Assembly (NCBI GenBank): GCA_036873755.1
Contig: JAVTVY010025199.1
Coordinates: 49,826-113,825, forward strand
Direction: 5' to 3'
DNA: 64,000 nt
From: Hanleya hanleyi
Taxonomy: Eukaryota; Mollusca; Polyplacophora; Lepidopleurida; Hanleyidae
Part shown: piece after piece, positions 1-9,843 of the stretch
Position numbering within the stretch: the stretch's first letter is position 1
Layout: every line of letters starts with the position of its first letter
The notes under the pieces: model-generated
What the model saw: only the letters and a program-made list of their open reading frames with translations
What the model was told of the DNA's origin: nothing
The model's database searches: none
Translations under genes and position numbers: made by a program

Positions 1-420
1 AAATTGTTAAAAATCATGATTTTTTGTGTCCATTGAGAAATTATGGGGAGACGATTTGTTATCTACCAAAAGTTAGGTCAAGGTCAATAGGCAAGGTCAC
101 TGTGACTCCAGAATAAAGAAATCTTTGAATTTTTTTTGTGTCAGTAGATACATTAGGAAGACATGATGTAGCACATACCAAAGTGTAGGTCAAGGCCGAA
201 CGTCGAGGTGACCCTCAAAATCATAAAATTCATAAAAATCTTGATTTTGTTGTGTCCATTGATATATTGAGGGAAGTCGTGTACCAACATTTAGGTCAAG
301 GTCAAAGGTCAAGGTCACTGATCCCAAAATCAGGAAATCATTAAAAGTCACATTTTCATATGCCTGTCGAAGACGAATTCGTGTAATGCGATGTTGAGTT
401 CTGTCCATTCATCCATTAAC
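1..420. repeat. Tandem repeat of about 110 bp with AGGTCAAGGTCA core
   Basis: Three imperfect units are seen, with AGGTCAAGGTCA-like cores near 76, 188 and 293. Each is followed by a run resembling AAGGTCACTGTGA and an AT-rich spacer. A weaker relative (CCAAGGTCAGGGTCACAG) lies near 535-553. This kind of repeat is common in mollusc genomes as far as I recall. Open frames across it follow repeat structure and are not genes. Confidence 0.7.
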
Positions 421-2400
421 ATAATTTGTTGTCCATGCGATATCTCTAGCTTCAAGGTATGGAATGGTACCAAACTTTGAGTATACCTTACTTGCATGGC
501 GGAGAGGAGCCATACATTTTGAGATCAATTTGTCCAAGGTCAGGGTCACAGTCCTTAAAACTGAATCAAGTTTAGCTGACCATATGTGTTGGGTTGGAAT
601 ATTCAGAGTTCTCTCCCCTACATGTATATGGCATTCGTCCTGTGGAGTTGTCTCTCATATTTGAAACAGCTACATTTAGTTAAACTGTTGTGAAATAAAA
701 ACCATACATTTACTAATTTACCGGGGAGAGGGGTCCTTTATGAACTTCTTCCTTCATGAAAAATCCATTTGTAGGAAAACTATTTTCTTGTGTTTGACTA
801 TTGTCGATTTCAGTGTGGAATATGTGAGCTCCCGGCTCTTGCTTCAAGATCAACTAGTTACCAAGAGTTAAGCTCGTTTTAGTTTATCATTCAATATAAA
901 ATGTTGTATATGTTACATTCTCAGAAGCACAAAATTGTAGGCTAGCTACCAATTGGAATCGAGGCTATTAAACAATCTTGAAATTTGGACCAATGTAATT
1001 CCAGATACACGGCGTATATTGAAGCCCCTTGGGCTCTTGTTAAAATAATATTTTCTTTTTGTAATGAGTGGATTAACTTTATCGGACATTTTTGTTGTTG
1101 TATTCCGACACTAATTCAGTTGTGTTTTGTTTTCTCAAAATGTTTTAGTCATTAGTGTATAGAGTCTTCTACTACAGGCCTTTAAATACACCACTCGATT
1201 TATGGTGAATATTGTTCTTGTTTAACGAAGCCGAATGTTAATGATCCGAATTTTTAGACGCATAAGTGATAGCAAAGTGTCGGAATGAACTCTTTCTTTT
1301 TTCTTTTTTTTTTAATTTACATCTTTATAAATAAATCAATACAGGTATAGTAATTCCGATACTTATATCTATTAAACATAACCTATATTTCATAGCTTTT
1401 GAATACCCAAGCTAGACATTCTATCCACACACTTTCGATAATTATCCGTTTTTCAAACTGTTTTAATTTTCTTTAAGGATAGAACAGTTTTATTATGTGT
1501 ATTCTAGAACGACGAATAATGTATATATTTGATAAAAGCGTATGACCTGAGGAATTAGCTTGCATGAAATTTTATGAAACCCGTATACCTTGATCAAAGG
1601 CAACTAGAACTAATAATCGACGTCTCGTTTAGTTCTTCGCGGTTAAGTTAACTGTTCACTTATGGTTTTGTTTTATTTATTCATATGAGGTTATAATTTA
1701 TTGTGTATATGAATTGGAACGGTTCAACACTATATTTAACCACGGTTTATAGCATTTAAATTTCTTTATGAAATAGTTTAAGTTGATTAGATCACAAGGT
1801 AAATAATAAAATGAATGATATTTTACAAGAGTGGTATGCATATGTTTTTAAAAATACTAGCTAAAATTTTAGAACACTAAATCTGGCAAGGCAATATATT
1901 TAAAGAAATATTTCTTTTTTTCCCTTTAATCTATTACAATCAACCATATAGTATATTCATCTTAGATCTACAAAGGCTGAAAATATAGGAATGGTTTCTT
2001 CTCTGTAGTTAATTAGGGGATTGTCATTAACACCTCACAATTGGTTGAAAGGTTACGGGACTACCCGATAGAAACTTTAACTTTCAAATCTAAAACTTTA
2101 TTTCATTTGTTAGTTTTTTTCCATCAAATAGTAGACCCTATACTAAAGATTCATATAATGAAATAACGAAGGTTTCCTTAATGGATGTATATTTTTTGGT
2201 ATATATTATTAACGATCACCTCAAAATGCGCTGATTTTCTAAGGGAACATATCAGTTTGTACGTTCATTTGGTCAATATATTAACGATATCGAGCCTTGA
2301 CTATGAACGTATTCTGGACTTTCTAACCATTATAAAAGCTTTAATCTATTAAAAAAAAACAATAGTAGTCACCGCCAATTACATCTAATACTTATTATTT
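421..2400. other. AT-rich intergenic stretch, no gene seen
   Basis: Apart from the weak repeat remnant near 535-553, no convincing ORF, RNA gene or repeat array was found. The last 60 bases become pyrimidine/T-rich and lead into a possible splice acceptor just before 2425. Confidence 0.6.
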
Positions 2401-2424
2401 TTTTTTATAAATTAAATTAACAGG

Positions 2425-3067
2425 ATGGCTGTTATATCGGAACACGAAACTTTGATGAAATATATTGACCAGAGGCTCAACCCAGAATTATCTGAATGGC
2501 AGCATTTTTTTATTATGTTGAAAGTGTTTGTCGAACCCAGTTTGGTAGAGAAGAACAACGCGGGAGCGTTATCACTGCTTAAAATATTACAGCAAGAAGA
2601 GATCATTGCCGTTGGCGATTACACCGCGTTACAAACAATTATGTATAATATTCATTTGAATGGACTGTGTTCCTATATAGAACAAAACGAAAAGGAGATA
2701 CAAAGATTGTTAGATCCTAATTTATTCGTTAGGAAACCAACATATAAAATATCAATCAGTAAATTACTACATGCCTGTTGTTTCATTCACATCGATCGAG
2801 AACTTAGCCCTGCAATGACTGACTACAAATCCTTTATCAACATGATACGTAGCCATCTACCCAAAGGTATCATCGCTAAAACAAAGGCAAGTTATTACGA
2901 TTCTCGCCGCGAATGTAAAAGACGAATGTATAGCTGTCGGGAAATACGCTATATTTCTAGATGTGCCTAAAGGCGCGTATCTCATAAAATTGAAAAATGA
3001 AATCGAAACTTATTTCATCGGATCTATTCGACGGGCACTGGATGAGGAAGAAGAAAAGAGATCGTAA
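2425..3067 (+). CDS. ORF A: putative death-fold-like protein, one frameshift
   Basis: Unrecognised protein. The frame opens with ATG at 2425 directly after a T-rich tract and AACAG, so a 3' splice site of a 5'-UTR intron is possible. The first frame stops at 2970 (181 codons). From about 2888 a second frame (+1) stays open to TAA at 3065-3067 with much more protein-like composition, ending in an acidic/basic helix (RRALDEEEEKRS). One surplus base, or a very short intron, near 2880-2890 would therefore join a protein of about 213 aa. The N-terminal 95 residues are amphipathic helices with the pattern LLKILQQEEIIAVGDYTALQ, reminiscent of death-effector-type domains. A second VKDECIAVGKYAIFL segment near the C-terminus echoes it. 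An AATAAA at 3096-3101 follows the stop. It starts a cluster with ORFs B-D. Death-fold membership is inference; it could equally be a viral or transposon protein. Confidence 0.5.
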
Positions 3068-3095
3068 ACGACCTATATTTGAAAATTGTTTAAAG

Positions 3096-3101
3096 AATAA
3101 A
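3096..3101 (+). terminator. Possible polyadenylation signal after ORF A
   Basis: AATAAA lies 29 bases after the ORF A stop and about 30 bases before the ORF B start. The motif is common in AT-rich DNA, so it is only suggestive. Confidence 0.3.
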
Positions 3102-3131
3102 CTATGAGCATATCGATCGGCTGATACGATA

Positions 3132-3614
3132 ATGTTTATTTCTTCACCAAATTTACAGATGGAAGCTTCCAAATCAAACAGAGAAGTTATTGTCGTAGAG
3201 GACGGATCGAATAAGGTCGCGTCCGGAAGGAAGAGGACCAGAGTGATTTCGCCAATGACAGAGGAGTACCTTAGGATAGACGATCCTTTGACAAAGAAAA
3301 TGGCGAAAATAAATAACATTGGAAACAGTCCATCAAAATATGAGGACAGTGACGACGATGATGAAATCTCGCTTCCTCCATTCAATACGATGAGGCTGGA
3401 AGAATGTCTGGGGCTTCTGGAGAAGGGCTACCACACAGATCAAGTGGCTATAAAGATGTTCGAACTTACGCATAAGCCCTTCTCAAATTTCAAAGGGAAT
3501 AGACTCTTATTCACCGAGTGGATGAGTGATTCCCTGTATTTAGCCTCGTTTTTAAACGATTCTGTGCTTTCGGACGGTCTGTCGATTGAAAACATACTTC
3601 ATGTATTAAACTGA
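3132..3614 (+). CDS. ORF B: acidic, possibly nuclear protein of unknown family
   Basis: A 160-codon open frame from ATG 3132; a second ATG at 3162 would give 150 aa. No family was recognised. The N-terminal half is hydrophilic and has a basic patch (SGRKRTR, about residues 31-37) that could be a nuclear localisation signal, followed by an acidic stretch (EDSDDDDE, about residues 71-78). The C-terminal half is helical with spaced leucines (MRLEECLGLLEKG) and aromatic/hydrophobic positions, more like a folded domain. It lies 64 bp after the ORF A stop in a different frame, and its stop overlaps the next open frame. Its length and amino-acid balance are unlike the low-complexity frames elsewhere in the window, so I regard it as probably coding or recently coding. 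Confidence 0.45.
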   Translation: MFISSPNLQMEASKSNREVIVVEDGSNKVASGRKRTRVISPMTEEYLRIDDPLTKKMAKINNIGNSPSKYEDSDDDDEISLPPFNTMRLEECLGLLEKGYHTDQVAIKMFELTHKPFSNFKGNRLLFTEWMSDSLYLASFLNDSVLSDGLSIENILHVLN

Positions 3615-3876
3615 TACAAACAAGTGTGCCTTAACTTTTCATTTCAATGAAGCGTTCAAGTCTGAACATTCTTCATTGGGAGAAATACATTTGCGTAAAG
3701 GGAATGTGTTGATGCGTGTGTTCATCCAACAATCCAACAGAGTATATATGCCAAAAGGGGATATACAATCTGATGCCATGAGAATGGCACGTAGGAGAGT
3801 TCTAGGAATTCAAGGGAGATTACTTTTTAGTGGAACATCGACAGATGTATGCAAACATGCCTTCTTTTCGGGATGA
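3610..3876 (+). CDS. ORF C: small basic open frame overlapping the end of ORF B
   Basis: The frame is open from 3610 to TGA 3874-3876 (88 codons) and overlaps the last bases of ORF B in another frame. It has no ATG at its left end; in-frame ATGs occur at 3712 and later, and a TTG at 3676. The sequence is balanced and moderately basic (MARRRVLGIQGR near the middle). Either it is the frameshifted continuation of ORF B, as in a decayed or frameshifting gene, or it is a separate small ORF. No family was recognised. Confidence 0.3.
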   Translation, partial: TDTNKCALTFHFNEAFKSEHSSLGEIHLRKGNVLMRVFIQQSNRVYMPKGDIQSDAMRMARRRVLGIQGRLLFSGTSTDVCKHAFFSG

Positions 3877-4055
3877 TAAATAAGAATAGATTATCAATAT
3901 ATAATAATATTGCGATATTATTGTTGTCACTTTGTTATGTTCTGTTTTCTGTGTGTTTATTTCTTGGCATGGTCTTATATATATATGCCTGTACCGACCA
4001 CATCAAATTTGAATTCAAGGGTTATTTCGTCAATTTCCGGCAAGTCTATCTATAA
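3849..4055 (+). CDS. ORF D: short single-pass membrane-type ORF
   Basis: A 68-codon frame overlapping ORF C by 28 bases. Residues of about 20-46 are strongly hydrophobic (AILLLSLCYVLFSVCLFLG followed by MVLYIYA), a plausible transmembrane segment, followed by a short polar tail. No family was recognised. AT-rich DNA easily produces hydrophobic frames by chance, so support comes mainly from its position directly behind ORFs A-C. Confidence 0.25.
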   Translation: MQTCLLFGMINKNRLSIYNNIAILLLSLCYVLFSVCLFLGMVLYIYACTDHIKFEFKGYFVNFRQVYL

Positions 4056-5389
4056 TTTGTGACTATACAGTGGGTAAGCAATACTTTTGAGTAGATTTTT
4101 TGTGATAATGTATTGTTTGAAAGTTTAGGTCTGTCTAAGTCGTCAGAACACCCCGAGAAAATGGGTGTGTATATGAACATCTCTTCATAAAATTGTCTTC
4201 ATCTTACTGCTCCTCTTCCGATGGTCAACTAAAACGTAATCGGCCTTGAATTCCTGAAACTCTCCAACGTGCAAACTTAAAAAAAAGGTGGTGAAATGAG
4301 CACGACTGTGATTGTCGGCAGATGGAATTATTACAGCACATAATATTATGGTGGGGAAAATGTCGTGTGGGGATACTGTCGTGGAGGAAAATGTCGTTGG
4401 CGAAACTGTGGGGGATAATGTCATAGACTTATGTTATCGCTATGTCGAATCCTATTTCTGTTTCTGCGGGAGTAGTAAGGTCTACTGAAACGAGAGATCC
4501 TGAAGGATCATGGCGCCCACCATTGTCCGATAATTATAAACTAATAATGACAAGGGGATCTTTTTGTCCATTGTTACTAAGAACAAACGATAGATTTGTA
4601 ATTTTGTTTACAGAATTTCGAATCTGAGCGAAAAAGATCGAAAAAGGGACACTGAAAAACACCAAGATATAATCTTTCAAAGTTTCAGGAGTTTCAAGAT
4701 TTCTAGAAACTGTAGTTATGTCGGTTGTTATAGTACAAGAGAGATGAGCAAAGTTAGTCTGAAAGTGAATATACATGTAAGGAGGATCCTTCGTCTTCGT
4801 TTTGTAGTATTTTTTTTTTTTTTTTTTTTTGCACTGGTCATCATTGGGTACTGGAAGCGAAGACAAATCTCTTTGACACGTTGGCATGAGCTATGAAACA
4901 TACTTAAGATTTTATAATTAGAAACGAATGCTAATTCTGTTCTGTTTACTGGGCTAGTTTGAGATATCTCTTTTAAGATACCATGCTCGAAAATAGTAAG
5001 ATGGTACAATACTTAATACTGAAGGGATCCTGTCTGCGCAGTAATGTTGAAACTTCGAAAGTGTCTGAATCCTGATTATCTCCCTTGGATTGAAACATGC
5101 AGTAGTCTACAGTTGTCGCGTTGTGACGTTGTGTCACAAGAGTGACGTCCCTTCGTGTAGCCGACCCGCCGGCAGAGGAAAGAGTGGGGCAGTTCACCTG
5201 CAACTGCATGGACTAAAGAAAATTGATTTAAAATTCGAAGAAATACATTTTAATTCCGAATTATTTGACCTCCTTGATATGGAAGGTGAAGGTATGGATA
5301 TTCTCGATAGTCAATATATAGAATATGCCCCACCGTTTGATCCGCCGACTCTTGTGATGCAACGTCACAACTCGGGAATACCGTATTAA
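4056..5389. other. Intergenic stretch, no gene seen
   Basis: The stretch contains a T homopolymer of about 21 bases near 4809-4830 and several overlapping short frames on both strands with no protein-like character. No RNA gene was seen. Confidence 0.55.
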
Positions 5390-5390
5390 T

Positions 5391-6095
5391 TTGAAGCGTC
5401 ACTTGGACTTTCGAATCAGACCAAAAAAGGTATCTTGCACAACTAGGCCCCATGTGGGACCTGTGTACCAAATTTCAGAAAGATCCATGAAATACTTCCT
5501 GAGAATTCACAATAACAATGTCTCAAAGGAAAATTCAAGATGGCCACCTGGCGGCCATATTGGATTTTCGAATCGGTCCAAAAAGGTATCTTGCACAACT
5601 GGACCACAAGGGGAATCTGTTTACCAAATTTGAAGAAGATCCATGCAGTACTTCTTGAGAAATCACGATAACAAAGTTTCATTGGGAAATCCAAGATGGG
5701 CGCCTGGTGGCCATATTGGATTTTCGAATCGGACCGAAAAAGGTGTTTTGCACAACTGGACCCCAAGGGGAACCTGTGTATCAAATTTGACAAAGATCCA
5801 TGCAGTAGTTCCTGAGAAATCGCAATAACAAAGTTTCATGAGGAAATCCAAGATGGCCGCCTGATGGACGTATTGGATTTTGGAATCGAACCAGAAAAGT
5901 TATCTTGCACAACTGGACCACAAGGGGAACCTATGTTGCAAATTTGAGAAAGATCCATGCAGTAGTTCCTGAGAAATCGGGATAACAAAAATTGTTTACG
6001 GACGGACGGACTGACGGGCGGACGGACGACGGACCACGGACGAAAAGCGAGTTGAACAGCCCACCATCCACCATCTGGTGATGGTGGGCTAAAAA
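5391..6095. repeat. Four units of about 155 bp ('AAGATGGCCGCC' family) with GGAC tail and hairpin
   Basis: Units begin with TTCGAATCGGACC-like sequence near 5410, 5568, 5722 and 5878. They share TATCTTGCACAACTGG, GATCCATGCAGTAGTTCCTG and AAGATGGCCGCCTGG. The array ends in GGAC repeats (about 6000-6040) and a hairpin, AGCCCACCATC pairing with GATGGTGGGCT (about 6058-6091). Relatives occur at 11740-12121 and 15126-15507. A non-autonomous mobile repeat with a structured 3' end is likely; its class is unknown. Confidence 0.75.
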
Positions 6096-6169
6096 GGTCA
6101 CATTTTCCAGGGAGGTAACTCTTGGTGGCGACAGGTGGCGTTGTGGTTATGGATTGCAGCAGCATCTAT

Positions 6170-7500
6170 AGTTCCGGCAACCTTTTACCTCGAATTCTTC
6201 CGCGTTGATGCGGTCTGCCGGTGATGCGATCTGCCTCCGCGGAGAAAAAGTAGTCCCCAGACTTCAAATACTCTGCATGTTTCGATTGGGTCGTATGAGG
6301 TATCAATGTGAAGCAATCGTGAAGGCGCATCCACTGGGATGGGTGTGACGTGGAACTGACGTCATTCTGCGCATGCACAATAGACAAAGCGTATGAAAAT
6401 ACACGTTTTGGGGTCTAGGTGGGCCACTAATGGTCCAATTGGGTCGAGTGAGGTATCAATGTGAAGCATATGTGAGGGGGCATCCGACAGGCTGGGTACC
6501 ACGTGGAACTGACGTCATCCTGCGCATGCGCGGTAGACAAAGGGTATGAAAATAGACGTTTTGGGATCTAGATTAGCCCCTAATGGGCCGATGGAGGCGT
6601 ATGAGGTATCAATGTGAAGCATATGTGAGGGGGCATCCGCCTGGACTATTGCCTCGGCCGTTGTCAACATTCTGCGCACGCGCAAACAGGGAATTGTGGG
6701 AAAAGGGCATTGGAAGGAACGTTTTGGGGTCTAGGTGGGTCACTGTTGGTCCTATGGAGTCGTGGGAGGTATCAATGTGAAACATTCGTGAAGGAGCACC
6801 GGACGGGGTGGGTGAGACTTGGACCTGACGTCATTCTGCGGATGCTCAGTAGACAAAGTGTGTGGAATTAGACGTATTGGGATCTAGGTCAGTTCCTAGT
6901 GGGTCGATGTGATCGAGTGAGGGATTAATGGACTAGTGTGTCGTCCGTGTTCAACATTCTGCGCATGCGCAGACAGGGAACTGTGGGAAAAGGGTATTGG
7001 AAGGAACGTTTTGGGATCTAGGTGGACCACTATTGGTCCGATGGAGTCGTATGAGGTATCAATATGAAGCAGTCGTGAGGGAGTATCCGACTGTGTGGAT
7101 GTGGGGTTGAAATATCGTCATTCTACGCATGCGCTGTAGGCAAAGGTTATGGAAATAAACGTTTTGCGGTCGAGGTGGGCCAATATTGGTCCGATGGTGT
7201 CGTATGAGGTCTTGTTTTGAAGCTCTCGTGGAGAAGCATCCGACTGGACTAATGTATCGTCGGGTTTCATCATCCTGCGCATGCGCAGTCTGGCCGTAGT
7301 ATAGAAAGCAGGCATCTTTGGGGTGCGTGGGGGTGTGTTTGGGGTACTAAACCACCATGGGTCCGAATGTGTCGTGGGAGGTGTTATTTTGTAGCTCTCT
7401 GGGTGTAGACCACGACTTGAGGGATGTCCACGGCACCTGTGACGTCATCGCTGACGTCATCAGTGGGAGTAGTAGCGAAATCGAGAGCTTCGGAGGTACA
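6170..7500. repeat. Array of ~150-bp units with NRF1-type and CRE-type sites
   Basis: About eight diverged units carry the words GAGGTATCAATGTGAAGC, GGGATCTAGGTGGGCCACTA and TGCGCATGCGC. Exact or near TGCGCATGCGC sites lie near 6369, 6523, 6671, 6960, 7126 and 7276. TGACGTCA sites lie near 6357, 6511, 6827 and 7440. The start (TTCCGCG, GATGCGGTCTG, then GAGAAAAAGTAGTCCCCAG) is shared with the array at 59240-60830 in the same orientation. It sits beside the Polinton-derived zinc-finger gene, so it is probably the subterminal or terminal repeat of that element. Confidence 0.7.
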
Positions 7501-7544
7501 ATGGCGTGCGTTTGGAGTATATAACGGCCTAGTTTTCCATCCAG

Positions 7545-7865
7545 CTACCTGGTAGAGTTACCTGTGAGTGGGTGAGTGAGTGAGTGTGAGTGAGTGAGTG
7601 AGCCGTGCCCAACGCCCGTCTTAACGCATGGACGCACTAACGACGGTGAGTGAGTAAGTGAGTGAGTGAGGTAGTGAGGTAGTGAGTGAGTGAGTGAGTG
7701 TGAGTGAGTGAGTGAGGCGTGCTCAACGCCCGTCTTAACGCATGGACGCACTAACGACGGTGAGTGAGTGAGGGAGTGAGTGAGGGAGTGACTGAGGTAG
7801 TGAGTGAGGGAGTGAGTGACTGAGGTAGTGAGTGAGTGAGAGGGTGAGTGAGTGAGTGATTGTAG
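7545..7865. repeat. GTGA-type minisatellite with embedded spacer repeat
   Basis: GAGT/GTGA runs are interrupted twice (about 7602-7650 and 7707-7760) by an almost identical spacer containing CCGTCTTAACGCATGGACGC. Frames reading as Ser/Leu/Thr/His repeats here are artefacts of the repeat. Confidence 0.85.
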
Positions 7866-8084
7866 CAACGCCAGTCAACGCCAAGCTCAACGCTTCAACT
7901 CCCTGGTGAATTAGCCCAAAAGCTCTCATTTTTCTAGACACTAAATCATTGGAAATGCAGTGACGCCCATCAATGACCGTCGTTACGCCCTAGCATACCG
8001 CCTTGACGCCATGATATAGACCGGAGAGAGAGCAACAACAACAACAAAGATGACAGAAGAGAGAACAACAACAACAACAAGTTT
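7866..8084. other. Short unique stretch with AAC trinucleotide runs
   Basis: Contains AAC/ACA trinucleotide runs at about 8030-8085 and further ACGCC words like those of the preceding array. No gene was seen. Confidence 0.5.
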
Positions 8085-8414
8085 TGTCATATAGTTTATT
8101 CTCTCCAACGTTACATCATACCCACGCTGGGGGAGCCGCGTTGGGTATGTTTACAACACAAGTAGCCGCTTGTCCAATCAGAGGCCCCCATTTGGCACTG
8201 CATCTGTCATACTCGTTCTTGCCCGTTAGACGTATTCTCAGCTGCTCTTGTCCAATCAGAAGTCGCCATTTCAGAAAGTTCTATCTTCGGCCACGTTCGT
8301 CCTGAACCGTTTGTTCTAATCCTCATCGGGCAGGCCAGGATTCCGTTGAGGCAACATATCCTCAGATATTTGTTTGCGCATTTTGAGTATCTATCAGCGC
8401 ATGGGTGAACACAT

Positions 8415-9338
8415 TCATCCGATGGGAACATTCCGTAATTTGGTCACATATAACGTAACATTGGTAACCCTCTCCACTATCCACTTGGTGTTGGGGCGCT
8501 GTTGTTGAGCCCATTCCAATACATCCAATTGGTCCACTTGATCCAGCATCGTCTCTAGCGACGCCCGGTTAATGATGGTAAACGGTTGGTCGTACACTTG
8601 GTTGTTACTGCTCGGGTAAAAGTATCGGACTTAATCTGTCGCTTTATGCTGCAGCACATAACCAAACGCCAGATTTAATTTGAAGGACGTAGCTTGGTCA
8701 TTGAAGATGGCTTCCACGTAGCTGCGTAGACGGGCGAGGTCGGTCAGTCGGAAATTGTAGATATCTTGGATTGGGCGATGACGGTGGAAACAGTGCCGTG
8801 TCATGGACCAATGGCGCCGATAGATGTCACTCACTGGATGGTTTTCGTGTAACAGATCGCTAGGAACATCCACCGCATCTTCCAGAAAATGTTCGCTGTT
8901 GTCAGGCGTATGACTCGAAACAGTAATGCTAGGGACTGGCTGGATATCTCGGCTCTTCTGAACTGTGGGTATAGGCGGGCTCTCCGTAATCGCATGACCA
9001 GTGGCATTCGTCTCCCCGGGCTCACCGTCACTAGGTCTGACCCTGCTGGGGGCCTCTTTAGTGGGAACTTGTCGCTCATACCGTGGTGATGGACCATGAA
9101 TCAAACGCTGATGCCGTCTTAACTGACTGGGTCGTTTGAAGAGTTGACCACATTCGTTACATTGTTCCATCGCGCCCTCGCGGAGTGAACGTTCGTGGCG
9201 CAGTAAAGCATCTTCTCGATTAAATGATCGTGCGCAAGTTATACAAGTATACCGTGCGCCGTTGTGGATGGAGGACTCATGCCGTCGCAAATCTTCTGGG
9301 CGAGTGAATGGCTTCAGGCAGGTCGAACAACAGAACAT
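8415..9338 (-). pseudogene. C2H2 zinc-finger / Polinton PolB N-terminal-like protein, left copy, one nonsense codon
   Basis: Read from ATG at 9338 down to TGA at 8415-8417 (308 codons), interrupted by a TAA at 8631-8633 where the right-arm copy has CAA. Three finger-like modules are visible. Finger 1 has C4-C7-H20-H25; finger 2 has C32-C35-H48 and lacks its second His; finger 3 has C60-C63-H76-H81. A hydrophilic linker (about 82-150) follows. A conserved domain then begins near SDIYRRHWSMTRH and runs through FRLTDLARLRSYVEAIFNDQ to VTNVTLYVTKLRNVPIG. From memory this layout matches the segment ahead of the protein-primed DNA polymerase in Maverick/Polinton elements, but no polymerase motifs follow here. 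A TATA box lies 46-53 bp upstream. Apart from the nonsense codon this copy is the best preserved. Confidence 0.7.
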
Positions 9339-9383
9339 GTCGGCTGCGTATCAGAAAATGCTGAACATTCCCACCTGCCGCCA

Positions 9384-9391
9384 CTTTTATA
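9384..9391 (-). promoter_or_regulatory. TATA box of the left zinc-finger gene
   Basis: TATAAAAG on the minus strand, about 50 bp before the ATG at 9338. An inverted CCAAT element (CCACCAATCAGCG, about 9431-9443) lies about 45 bp further upstream. The mirror-image arm has the same arrangement. Confidence 0.7.
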
Positions 9392-9522
9392 AGTCCGCAG
9401 CCCACAAGAACTCTCCTACGTTGTTCTTCCCACCAATCAGCGCATCGCTGTCCTGTACACTACGGTGCGCACTTGTCACATGTAAAAACTTGTAACAAAA
9501 TGTATTATATCATATCTGTGCT

Positions 9523-9638
9523 GTATTATACCAGCTCGGAGCTCTGGAGCTCTTGGAGCTCGAAGCTCTTGCAGCTCAGAGCTCGGAAGCGATGTCATCG
9601 TACGCATGCGCACGCATCTGTGGTGCACCCTGTACCCC
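9523..9638. other. Spacer at the palindrome centre, GAGCTC-rich
   Basis: The ~115-bp unpaired centre holds a run of overlapping GAGCTC/AGCTC words (about 9531-9588) that could fold on itself. GCATGCGCACGC, related to the NRF1-type sites of the arrays, lies near 9604. It lies between two outward-facing promoters. Confidence 0.6.
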
Positions 9639-9790
9639 AGCACAGATATGGTATAATACATTTTGTGACAAAGTTTACATGTTACGGTGTGTACATAGAC
9701 ATCTGACAAGTGCGCACCCGAGTGTACAGGACAGCGATGCGCTGATTGGTGGGAAGAACAACGTAGACGAGTTCTTGTGGGCTGCGGGCT

Positions 9791-9798
9791 TATAAAAG
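9791..9798 (+). promoter_or_regulatory. TATA box of the right zinc-finger gene
   Basis: TATAAAAG lies 53 bp before ATG 9844, with GCTGATTGGTGGG about 45 bp upstream. It is the mirror image of the minus-strand promoter at 9384-9391; together they form a bidirectional promoter pair. Confidence 0.7.
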
Positions 9799-9843
9799 TG
9801 GCGGTAGGTGGGAATGTTCAGCATTTTCTGATACGCAACCGAC

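Noticed and set aside
5391..6165. ORFs with recurring 'FGKQVPLVVQLCK'-type peptides
   Set aside because: Encoded by the GGCCGCC-family repeat; the same peptides appear at 11.8-12.1 and 15.1-15.5 kb.
7545..7941. Minus-strand Ser/Leu/Thr/His-repeat ORFs
   Set aside because: Direct translation of the GTGA minisatellite.
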